Shown: positions 25,339 to 36,351 of the stretch, piece after piece
Layout: each line of letters starts with the position of its first letter
How positions within the stretch are numbered: position 1 is the first letter of the stretch
Assembly: GCF_028769735.1 (NCBI RefSeq)
Contig: NC_088200.1
Span: 72,144,046 to 72,208,045, forward strand
DNA from: Zonotrichia leucophrys gambelii
Taxonomy: Eukaryota; Chordata; Aves; Passeriformes; Passerellidae
Direction of reading: 5' to 3'
Length of the DNA: 64,000 nucleotides
Translations under genes and position numbers: made by a program
Notes under the pieces: generated by a model
Seen by the model: only the letters and a program-made list of their open reading frames with translations
Database searches by the model: none
What the model was told of the DNA's origin: nothing

Positions 25339-25401
25339 ATGGCTTTAGGAAACAATACCCAGAGAAGTTATTCCATCATCCCCTGCTTCATCTTTGTTGA
25401 G
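25339..25401 (+). CDS. PLPPR1: PLPPR1 first coding exon (residues 1-21)
   Basis: This exon encodes the N-terminus of phospholipid phosphatase-related protein 1, a brain-enriched six-pass membrane protein of the lipid phosphate phosphatase superfamily. The family lacks key catalytic residues and acts in filopodia formation and neurite growth (family knowledge). The translation begins MALGNNTQRSYSIIPCFIFV, which matches the known vertebrate PLPPR1 start almost exactly; the mammalian protein as I recall it has MAV. The ATG has G at -3 and G at +4, a strong start context. The frame runs to a glutamate codon ending at 25401, and the next bases are a consensus GTGAGT donor, so the exon ends in phase 0. 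Residues 13-21 begin the first membrane segment, which is completed by the next exon. The Asn-Asn-Thr at residues 5-7 is a glycosylation sequon but should face the cytosol. Open frame beyond 25401 is intron. Confidence 0.95.
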
Positions 25402-25407
25402 GTGAGT
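25402..25407 (+). other. splice donor after PLPPR1 residue 21
   Basis: GTGAGT follows the GAG codon for residue 21. It is a consensus U2-type donor, and the homology to PLPPR1 stops exactly here and resumes at 56411. Confidence 0.95.
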
Positions 25408-28400
25408 GCAGCATTCAGCTGCCAGGCCACCACAGAAGGCAGCTCTTCCCTGCAGGAATCAAGTAATTTGTTAGCAATTTTATTTGTAGCAAAGGATGCT
25501 GTCTTAGTTGATCACATAGATGTCCATGTTCATACTTGGTGCCATCAGATCCCCCTGAAAAAGTCCTGCATGAGCTATCCAGATCTCAGGCACAAGCATG
25601 CAAGAACAGGCAGAGACAGGGTGTATCCAAGACTTCTCTGTCTGGTTTTCTGGCTAGTCCTGTGTTGGGCAGTAGCTGCAGGTGATTGCCCATCCTCCTC
25701 AGACCTCTCTCCACCTTGGTGCTGCACAGGGACTAACACTCATTCAAGGAAATTTCTGATCTCACAGTCTGATGGTTCATGGGCTTGGGAAGCAACACTC
25801 AGCTCTGACTTCAGTTCAGGTGGAACATAAAATGTAGATGAGGCATGCCTGACCTTTAAGTGTGATGAAGAAGCTTGGCTGGCACAAAGGGCTGAGAATC
25901 TGCAGTTCATGCTCCACGCCTTCGTTAAAAGCAGTTGGTGTGGTGGGATTTTTATTTATTATTTTATTATTTTAATCCATACAGATGGTAGTTTGTGGTT
26001 CTTATTTTACTTAGCCTAATACTGGGCTACATTCATTATTCAAATCCATGATTGTTCAGCTGGTGCCTATAAGGCAGTTTTCCTGGCAAGGAAAGTGACT
26101 CTGTGTTTTCAGTGAGGCTTAAAGCTTCCATCAGATTTAGATGGCAAAAAGGAGATAACTGCCTGTGAATAACCACCTTCAGAACCACCTGTCTGATGTA
26201 GCTTGGAAGGAATGCTCACTCTTTGGACCAAGTTCTGAGGTCCCTTGAGCCCTTCCATAAGAGAGGTGCCCAGAACTATGAAAGGATTAATTGTTGTTCT
26301 GATGGAGACAATGGGCCACTGCTTTATTCTAATAGCTAGAGAAAGAAAGGGTAAAAATGAGTGAAAAGCAGAAATGAGGTCAGAAAAACACCCTATAAAA
26401 ACAATCAGGAATGGGATGTCTCAAATTTATTGCTTAAACAAGCAGCTCTGAAGACTTTTAGTCCTCTAAAGAATTGAATGATGGGCCTGGTTGGCAGCTT
26501 GTGACAGTGACATAAATTGTTCCTCCTGTAGATAAGACTGTCATGAGGATTTTTTGCTCCATAAATGTACATTGCTTGTCCTTTCACATAGTTGATTTGC
26601 TGATTAAAACACAACATTAAATTAAAAATCAGTCAAAATCAGAGAGGTAGTGTCTGAAACTATGTTCTCTCTGCTGCATTCTTCCCTTCTTTGTCCACAG
26701 TACAGATTTTTAATGCAGCACTACTGGCACTACAAATTCATAGACTTGTGTCAAGCACTGTAGCATTAAACAACAGGAAATCTAATTTCCTGCTGGGAGT
26801 GCAGAGATGATTGATAGTAGCCATTCCATCTGAAAAGTCCCTGTAAATCTTAAGGCACACTGGAGATGTTCTTTTCCCACTGCTGTGCTTTTGAGACTAA
26901 AGTAAAGTGGGTTTTTTTTTTTTCCTTTTTTCCAGAGAAGGTGCCCCAGACACCAAGCCCTGTGCTGGATTACCTGGGTTGGGACAGACCCTATTTTTGT
27001 TGCTTTGAAGCAACCATGAGAATTGATTAGCAGTGTGACACCTTGCTGTTGCTGTGAAAAGCAGGACAGCTAAAAATAATGTTTCCTGCTTTCCTGACAG
27101 TGTTTTTCTGTGGGAGAACAATCCAGCAACAGCCATGCTAGCTGAACATAATAGGAAAAGAAATTTTACTGAAAATTTTTTATTTTTCAGTAAAAAATTA
27201 TCATAAGCCTGTTCCCCAGAATGTGCTGTCTCCCCCACTCTAATCTCATCCTCTGATTAAAAGTTTTGTGTTATTTGCTCTTAAGAAAATAATGCTGAGC
27301 CTTGACTGTCATGTCAGATGCCCTGCCAGTAGCTATTTGCTAATTGCCTGCTCTGCAGTGTACCTTCATGAAATTGTGGTGGCAGAGGTAGAAATGAGGT
27401 GACACAAGAAGTTTGGGCACTTTAAATACCATCATGCTTCAATCTGTACAAATATGACACAGCTTCAGCCGCTATTCTAATTTCCATTTAATTTTCCTCC
27501 CACTGAACCAACTTGTAGCAGTTAGTTATTATGGAACCTGACCTGAAGATGAATGGCTCATTATAAGAATTTAAACCCTGTGCCTGACTCTACGAATTCC
27601 TTTTTATGTTCAAAATATGAAAGTTTTAATAATAAGGAGATAACATGTGATGTGTAATCTGAAATGACAGAAATGTTTAATCAACATTTTCATTCCCTAA
27701 TTGGAAATACAATGTCACGTTATGAGTGGATTTAAAGGCTAAATAGGGAATCATTAAACTAATTTTGATCCACTTATCAAATCTGAGTCCCTCTCCCAAA
27801 TAATGCAGGCAGCTTTTTGGATGATTCTTTATTATATTAAAAGAGGTGTCATTGCAGTCTGACATTTGCCACCAAACGTCTGTGAAGATTTGGTGCGGTA
27901 CATTTTGTTAAACATGTAAACAATTAACTAGGATGTGCAGGAGACTGAGGTTCTCCTTTTCCCTGCCCTCCTTTGCAGACAGCATCCTGAAAGAGGCCTT
28001 CAGGAGGCTTGGTTTGCATTAGACAGAGGTTAAATAGTAGTGCCAGAGCCCTGTGGAGTCAGGGATGGAGCCAGAGATGCTTTTGATATGCCCTGGGTCT
28101 GTCCCAACAAATGCCAGTGGTGCACAGCAGCCTGTGTGAGGGTTTGTTGCTGGCCATGTTTTGCGGAGAAAAGAAGAAAACTCCACAACTTTGTAAAAGT
28201 TGTAAAGCTTGGTGTGTTTGTTACAGCACTGGACGCATGCGGAGATTGTTCTCCTTAAAAGGCATGTGCACCTCTGAGGATTTCAGGTCTCTTTTTATCT
28301 CTCTCTCAAATACATATGCATACAGTTTCACAATAGGTTCATACATATTCATTCTTATGGATTCTGTGTGACATTTATCGCCAGTTCCTCTTTATCAAAA

Positions 28401-31400
28401 AAATTCCTGGGTCAGGGCAGCCTGCCCTTGAATCGTTTCTGGTTTTTTTTCTCTGTCTCCCTCTGTCTCCTCACTATCTCTGTCCTGCAAGTTTTCCCTT
28501 CAGCTTTGGCCTTATACACTTTTCACCCTTCCTAGACATTTCACCTAATTCAAAATGGATTTTTACTCTGAGGGGATTTTTCACTCTGTCTCAGCCAGGA
28601 CTGATCACTGGAGTGGTCTCAAGGATGGCAGGCAAGCATGAGAGAAAGCAGGAGAGGCAGCGTCTGGGATGACAGGAGGAAAATTATCCCATTCTTCCTT
28701 TCCCATTTATGGCGGCCAAAGCTCTTTGTGGGGCATCTCCTCCCTCCTTCACCTGCTGGGACAGGGCAATGTCAAAAGCACCTGTACCAACATTTCAGTG
28801 CAGCTGTGCCATTGTTTTGCTACCCTATTTTACCAGGCTTGATCCAGGGAGTGCTGCATTCCGTCATTCCATGGAAGGATGTGTGCTGGTTGAAGGTGAG
28901 GAAAGGTACAATCACACCTGGCAGATGCATTTTTTACGTGAAAGTACAGCCAGATTTCTGCAGGTGAGGAATAAATTGTCAGAATGACTAAACTTCCTGA
29001 GGTCTGGGCAGTGCCAGGGATGGAAGTGGGAGAAGTGCAATGCCAGTCAAATCCCAGTCCTCCTCCTGTGGGACTGGTGAGCTGCTCTCAGGCCTCTCAG
29101 GCCTTAATCCAGCAGTGTTTTCCATGCTCTGTGCTCTTGCCCTCTCTTTGTTCATCTCATTTTGGCAATCAGGTTTCTAGGAGAAAACTCAGGCTAGGGA
29201 GCTGTAGGAGAGGATCCAGTGTGGCTTTGAATTTGGTAGGTCAAAGAGTTGTCCGGGCTTCTGCAGCCTGTTTGATGCTCATCATTAGTGACAGGAAGCA
29301 CAAGGGGATGTGATAATTGCATTTAGCAAATAGATGTTGGGAGGAAATTTCCATACATCATCCCCAGCATCCCCACAACTACACATGACTTCAGGGGGAA
29401 GGCATGAGAGCAACTCCAGAGCCATTGTGTGTGTTTGAATGGTGGTTATTGAAGATGCAGTGTCCTTTTCTTTCTGCAAAGAAAACCCTCTTCTCAACAA
29501 GAGTAAGGACTGTAATGGCTCTCTAGGCAACAAAAGGAGAAATTTGGTCTGGGATTTCTGCTGATGAGGCATTTTCTACTTTATTTTTCCTCCTCCTCAC
29601 ACTTCAGGTCCTGGCCTGAGGGCTTGAGCAGTTTCAGGGAGTTATATAAGGATTTATTTTCAAGTGCAGTTACTCCTGAAGGAGTTGGGCACATCTGAGG
29701 TGTGTCTTTGCCCATGAAAACACTAAAATTTTCTGGAACCAGATTTAATTAAATTGTCTTAAATTGATCAAAGAGTTACCAAAAGGCTTTGATATATGAC
29801 TGATGTATATTCTTCATTGTGATTCATTGTGGATTATTGTAATGCTGACTTTGACAAGGTAATAGGGGCAGACTCAAATATGTAACACCATTAAAACTGA
29901 AAACATTGGGCATCTTTAAATTCTGTAATCTGAAGATCCCACTTTTTCACACTTAATCCATTATTCTGCCCTCAGGAAAGCTTTTGCAGGCAGAGTGGAA
30001 ACTGTTTCTTCTTGACAGCCTGATATATAGGACATTGCAAAGGGCTGAGGATTTTACACAGAAAATATCTTCTCCCCTTCCCCCAAATGAATAAAATAAA
30101 AAATCTGAAAAATAAAAAGTTCCAGTCTTACATTTATTTTTTGGTACAAACTTGGATTTGAACTGCAAGTATGCTGTAACCTCACAGGATTTCTGTTTCT
30201 TCAGTGGGGTATATTTTCCTTTACTTTTGGCTATTTTATGTTTGGACAGATTGGATCATCTTCAAATATCAGTTCAAATGTAATTTAAAAAAAAAGTTTC
30301 AACTTGCAGAAGCACTGAAGGAAAGCATTCTTCTTCCTTGCCCACATACATTTTCATGTCAGTACTTTGTGTAGTCAAGCCGACAGCTGAACTACCGAGT
30401 AGCAGGAGAATTTCTGCAATACTGAAATCATTTGTGTAAGTGAGACAAGTGCCTCTTGAACTTCTGTTTGTCATCAGCATCACAGCAGGGCTTGGGGAGC
30501 TGTGAAAAAATCAGTGAATTTAGAACATTTGTGACATATGTGGCACTTGTTTTATTATAATTTCTTGGTTAGGTGTTCTGAAAATTAAAAAGGTTTTGTA
30601 CATTTGGGTGGACTGGCTGGTGCCCTCTAATTTTTAGCAGTATTTGAGGAGTGTGAAATGACCTCTTACATTTGATGTAGTCCTCAAAGTTACATTTGTA
30701 AGACATTGAATGTATTGGAAGTGAATTTTTATTTGCTTATTTTTAGAAAAGAGTAATTTCTCTCATAAAAGCTTGCTGGTTGTTTAGGCCTTTAATGATA
30801 ATAAAGGACATAGAGATATTAGATTGCAACTTTGGATATTTAAAATACAGTGGTTTTGTCAAGATAATGTCCAGTTCTCCTAGAGAGTGCAAAACAAATC
30901 CCATCAGAATTTGACATGACCTTTAACTGGAAAAGCATCCCAAGGTGAACTAGCTTGGAAAGAGCTGCAGCCCTCAGTGGCTCTGTTCCTTCCTTCTCCA
31001 TCCGTGCCGTGCCTGGATGTGCTGTGCTGCCCCACTGGGATGCTGTGAGGACAAAGTGCCCCAGGGATGTGTCATGTGCTGGTGTTGTACAAACTGCCTG
31101 TCATTGGATGCCCACTTAGGCTGTGGGAACCCGTGCTGACAGAGGCTGTGCAAAGGGTGATGTTTCTGCATAAATCCCTGTGCTTCAGACACTTCTGTGG
31201 CCTGGGATTCATTGTTTCTGATTTTATTCACTCAGCATACGTATCCATTTCTCTCTTTCTAAAAATCTCTTTATGTTCTCCATTTGCCACTCATTCCTCA
31301 GCATTCTTTGTCCCCACACACCTCCTTTGTTCCAGGGGACTGGATAACTCCATATTGTAGAATTGGCTTAATCTCAGTTAATAGGTGTCTCTTCAACATT

Positions 31401-33402
31401 GGATTAGTTTTGTTGAATTGCTAAGCAGCTTTCGTATTACCTGACTATAAAAAAAATCCTTCAAAGTGCTTCACAATTAGGCAGAGAGCACAAATGACTC
31501 TTGGCCAAAATAGGCACTGTGAAATAAATCTGATTATTATTTGATTCTCCTTAGCTTCTTGAGGACCTATTAAAATTAACATTAAGGGATTGCCATGAGA
31601 GTTTAGGTGCTTTACTGATTTTTTCTTTAAAACATAAGTTAAAGAAGGCTTGTGCTCCTGCTTGAAGACACATGAAGCCTTTTTCTATCCTTCCCTTTAT
31701 TCTGAAAACTTCCCATTGCAAATAATCCATTTGAACACCTGAATAATATCTTTGGATTTCCACCAATGGATCTGGTGGACTTTTCCAGGAAGGGATTAAA
31801 GGTACCAAAAGACCTGTGTCTTTATGAATGATAAAGAAATGCATTTGGAAGTAGAGGAGAATGCTGTGAACAAATTGCTTTACCTGTTTACATTCTGCCT
31901 TGAAGCTAGCCAACACTTTTGAGTGCTACTGTAATTTATAATGTTGTTCTGTTTATTCAGGTTTCTAAGAGAAGGAATTGTACAGATTTTTTTTTAAATA
32001 CTTAGCACTTAGAGAGGTTGGATTTGCTCTGGTTCTGAAGTACAAATGCATTTTCCCCATTTGTTAGTTAAAACAAACTCAATATTTTTTTGCTAGAAAA
32101 ACTACTGATCAGAAAGTTTAAGTAAGTCTTTGAGAAAAGGGGTTTTGAACCAGGCACTGTTCATGCAGGTGTTCTGTGTGTGCAGAAGTCTGCAAGCCAT
32201 ATCTGAGGCTTTCTAAGTTGGAAGGTATTTCCAGTAATTACTGAGCTGCTTTAACTAGGCTTAAAATAGCAATGTGAAAATACACAGGACACAATATGTA
32301 ACTGCCCTTTTTCCCCTCCTCTCTTTTCAGAAGTGGACTTAGATTTTAGTTTCATGGATATTGCTGTAAAGTCCTTAATGCATTGACTTTTGTTTCTTTG
32401 CCTACTTCAAAAACCTAAGGGATTTTCATGTTTTCTTTCCCAAGCACACAACATAGAGCTAATTATTTGCTCAGGTACATGCAAATTTGCAGACCAAGAA
32501 AGGTGCAGTGCAATATCAAATTATTGACTGCTCTGTGATACAGCTACACCATTTCCTCTGGTCTGCATCTGTGAATAAACTTTTTTGTTGTTGTTTTGGT
32601 CTGTAGGAATATCCCTGCACTTGCTTATCATGATAATTTGCATGAGGTCTAAAAGGAGTGGAAAGGAATCAGTAGGGACTCACAAATGCAGTCTAAGTAA
32701 CCATAAGTACAACAGTCAAGCCTTTCCAGAGCTGATCAGTGGGAAAGACATGAAAAATGCAGGAGCAAAAGAAGATGCTTAAAGCATATTTTGAAATATC
32801 AACCCCATCCCAACTTTTTGACAGTGGCTTTGACATCAGGAGAATTTTTTAAAGTGGAATAGGTCTTTTCCAGCATCATGCCCAGTTTCATCAGGACTTA
32901 ATTTCTGGTTCCAGACCAGTCACTCCAGACATTGAAAAGGAGGAGTTTATTTCAGCAGTATTTCAAGGGCAAAGTCATTAAAATCAGCCTTATGGCAAAA
33001 AGGTTTGTTTCAGTGATTTAGCTTTGAAAAAATATTGACATTTTTTGCTCTCTAGAAATCCCAACTGAGTTTTAGTACCAGCTTTAGGAATTAAGGCTTG
33101 GTCTGCCAAGCCTTGTGCATCCTATACAAACCTAAGATACTGCATCAACCCAGAACTTCTCCAAGCTTCTGGCAACATTTGGGTGCCTTTGTGTGGGTAG
33201 CAAATAGTTTCTGAATTGTGAGATCTTCTCCCTCTAAAGCACAAATGGATAATCCAGTTGCTCGTACCTGAGTGACATGAAATAAATAAATCTATTATGA
33301 ATGCAGCAGAATGTGGCAACAGCAACAACAACAAAAATCTTTCAGGAGAAATGATAATTTATGTTTCTGTATTTCTAACTTGGTTGCCCAGTGCACCTCA
33401 GG
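25408..33402. other. PLPPR1 intron, 5' portion, no repeat family recognised
   Basis: The frame of the upstream exon stays open to 25830. The stretch 27240-27880 is AT-rich, repeat-free and full of homeodomain-type TAAT cores. No exon or RNA gene was seen. Poly-T runs lie at about 26911 and 31988. Confidence 0.5.
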
Positions 33403-33450
33403 TTTCATGATCTATTTTGTTTCATGATCTATTTTGTTTCATGATCTATT
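33403..33450. repeat. 17 bp tandem repeat, about 2.8 copies
   Basis: The unit TTTCATGATCTATTTTG repeats at 33403, 33420 and 33437, and the last copy is cut short after ATCTATT. The copies are identical, so the expansion is recent or well homogenised. Confidence 0.9.
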
Positions 33451-35680
33451 CCTGAGGCATTCTGAAGGAGCATCTGGTGCTTCTTCTCAGCCCATTCCCA
33501 CATCCCAGCATTTTTGCAATAAACAATTCTTCTCTGATGCGTTTCCTTCATTGGTGTATTTCACCAGGATTTCTGTGAGATGTGGATATAGAGCCAAGCA
33601 GTTTGTAGACCCCGTTCCTAAAGTAAGAGCAAATGCTTTTTACACAGGAAGGCTTGCACACATCATTTTGTCACAACTGTGGCTACTGCTCGGTGGAGCT
33701 GTTAAAGAGACTGAATGAAAATGGATCAATTTGGATGTGTTTGCAGGAAATGAGTGAGACAGGAACTGGTGCTTTGAGAGTTGTTGCACAGGATGCTAAA
33801 TGGGCACTCAGGTCTTAACACACATGAAATTATTACTCATGATGGTGTGTGCTTACAACAATGGTGACAGACTGACCCTCAGCTGTAGAGTTCATGAGCC
33901 TTCATGGATTATCTTTCAGCTTGATGCCACTCCTAAAATAATATTTCTGATTCAGGAGTTTGGACTAGGGTCAGATTTAGGATATCTGTATAAATTCACA
34001 ATGAAAAATTGTGCTAGGTCTTCCTAGAACACTCCAGTTTTAAGTTAAAGAATCAGGAGTTAAGATGTACCTTTGTCTTGAAACAGAGTGATTTATTGGT
34101 CAAGATTTCTGCTGCAGATAGACTTTTAGAAATGGTTGATATGTGCATGGTTGATCAATATTTTACTGAGAACAAAGATGATTTTTAAAGAGTTGTTTCA
34201 CAGTTCAGGAAACCAAATGAGGGCTCATAATCGTGTGTAACTCTTACTTTTGAGAGGCATGTTTACAACACCCACTGGGAATAAGGTCTGCATCACACTG
34301 CACATCCTGAAAGTGCCAAGGGTGGCTGTGGTCTCTGCCAGCAGAGATTCTGCTTGTTTGCAGAGGGTCAGTGCAAAGAGCCTAAAAGATTAAAACATAC
34401 TCCAAAACCTGCTGTGCACTTCTTTCTCTTATCTGTTCCTTTATGACCTAAACACAAGAGCAGATGAATGGAAGAAACCGTGTAACAGGATGAGTTTGAA
34501 ATGCATTTGAATAATTTGTTAACCTTTTGCAGTTCTAGGGCATTATTAACTTTTTATGATTCTAGAGTAATTATTGATGAGGCCTATGAAAAATATGCTG
34601 CAATAAGATTAAAGCAATTGGAAATAATGATGCAGTTATTACTGGGGTTTCTGTCAGTTTTCTCATGAGTTCAGTATAATTCATCCTGTGACTTAAAGGA
34701 TAGCTACACTTGAAGCTATAATGGTCAAATTTTTCTTGTGTTTCCTTCTGCCACCTATTCAATGCTGCATGTCTATCCCCAGAATCAATTGTTCATCGAG
34801 ACTTTGGAGTTTAGACTTTGCATACCTAGCAGGAGCTCTAATAATAATGCTAATCCTGTATCAATACCTGTTACATACTTCACTAAAGCACAGAAATTCA
34901 GTGTGTGATTATTATGTGCAGATGTACATCATTATTGAATTAATATCACCTTTATTTAGTTTATACCATATATAACAGACTGCTTGGTTTCTCAAAACTT
35001 TTTGTGAGTTGTGCATGCTTCATGGAGAGAATAAGGTTAGAACTTTAAAATAGTTTTTGTTTCTTTTTCGCAGTGGAACTATTGATTGAGTTTCCATTTG
35101 ATTTACTGTAGTCTCAACACTGCATTTTTTTATAAAATTACAGCAAAAATATCTGTAAATGTACTGCATAAATGCAGTCTAGTTTCTTATTCGAGCCTGA
35201 CCAATGTAAGATTTCAGGTATAATCAAGTGAATTTACTTTTCAAATAGATTGCATATCAGATTGTACTTTTATGAATTTTAGTTGTGCTAATATTTGACT
35301 TGTAGCTAGCTAGGTCAGTAGTCATCAAGGATCTTTATGATCTTATTTAAACTAGCCAAAGCAAAAATCAGTTCAGCTCTGTTACAGTCATGGGGAACAT
35401 ACTGAAACTCTCAAACTGATCAAATTGTGGAAATAGAGGTGCTTTATACATGGTATAAATGTGTTATCATGTGAATAAATACCAGCATTGGTTTAACATG
35501 CTGTGCTTCAGGTTTTTTCATTCCTATTGAAAATATATTTCTGTAGAAGGAGTAAAGCAGTTTGGGACTTGCAAAAAACTCAGACTAGCTGTGTTTGGAC
35601 AAGAAAGGCAGCCAGGGTCAACCAAGTAAATAATAAAACCAAGGCTTTACTCCTTTGAGTTAAAAAGAAATGTCATACAC
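33451..35680. other. PLPPR1 intron, no gene recognised
   Basis: This is AT-rich single-copy-looking sequence. The part at 34490-34720 lacks repeats and is rich in ATTA/TAAT motifs. No exon was seen. Confidence 0.5.
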
Positions 35681-35845
35681 TCATAGAATTATTTAGGTGG
35701 GAAGGGTTCTCTGTGAGTGTCTGGGCATGATGCAGCTCAGAAAAGCAGCAGCTGAGGGAAGTTCCTTTGGGCCTTGTCCAGATGAGTTTTCTGATTTTCT
35801 TACAGGCAGCCTGGTTAGGTTTTGAGTATCCTCATAGGAAAACAC
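35681..35845 (-). mobile_element. diverged CR1 LINE 3' end
   Basis: TCATAGAATTATTTAGGTGGGAAGG is a reversed CR1 terminus. CCTTGTCCAGATGAGTTTT and TTTTGAGTATCCTCATAGG downstream match the usual CR1 order with small rearrangements. The copy is old and short. Confidence 0.7.
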
Positions 35846-36236
35846 TTGTCCTAATATTCTTTCTAATTAAGTGATGCAACCTGGTGTGAAAGAAAAGGAA
35901 TCTAGGCCTGATGACAGAATAAGGAGAATGGAGGATGCAACAAAAAAAGAGAATGGGTAGCAGAAAGCAATAAAGAAATTAATCAAGTTAAAAAATCTTC
36001 CTTTTTGACTTTTAGAGCTGTGTGCAGTTGGAATCCCATTTTGCCTGCCCAGTCCTGTTTTCTTGCAGGAACTTCACCTCAGTATTGGCATGCCCAGTTT
36101 GAAAATGCAGTCGATTACCAGTAGGTAGCACACAGATTTCCTTGTCCACATTCAATATTTTAGAAATCAACATGCTGGAGAAACATTCCTGTTCAAGCCT
36201 TGGCCCCTCACTGTTTTGTGAACCCACTGAGCTGCA
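35846..36236. other. PLPPR1 intron, nothing recognised
   Basis: This is a short stretch between the CR1 piece and the inverted repeat. I see no repeat family or exon in it. Confidence 0.5.
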
Positions 36237-36351
36237 CACACACAGCTTTTATAGGGAGCTGAAGAGTGGACAGTATGGGAAAGAGTTCAGTGGAAATCCC
36301 TTCAGGATGCAGTATCAGGGTAATATCAGCTCCCTATAAAAGCCATGTGTG
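36237..36351. repeat. inverted repeat, 26 bp arms with 63 bp spacer
   Basis: The left arm (36237-36262) and the right arm (36326-36351) are reverse complements at 24 of 26 positions. The inner 18 bases, GCTTTTATAGGGAGCTGA and its complement, are perfect. Transcribed, it could form a stem with a 63-base loop. No flanking target duplication is obvious. Confidence 0.9.
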
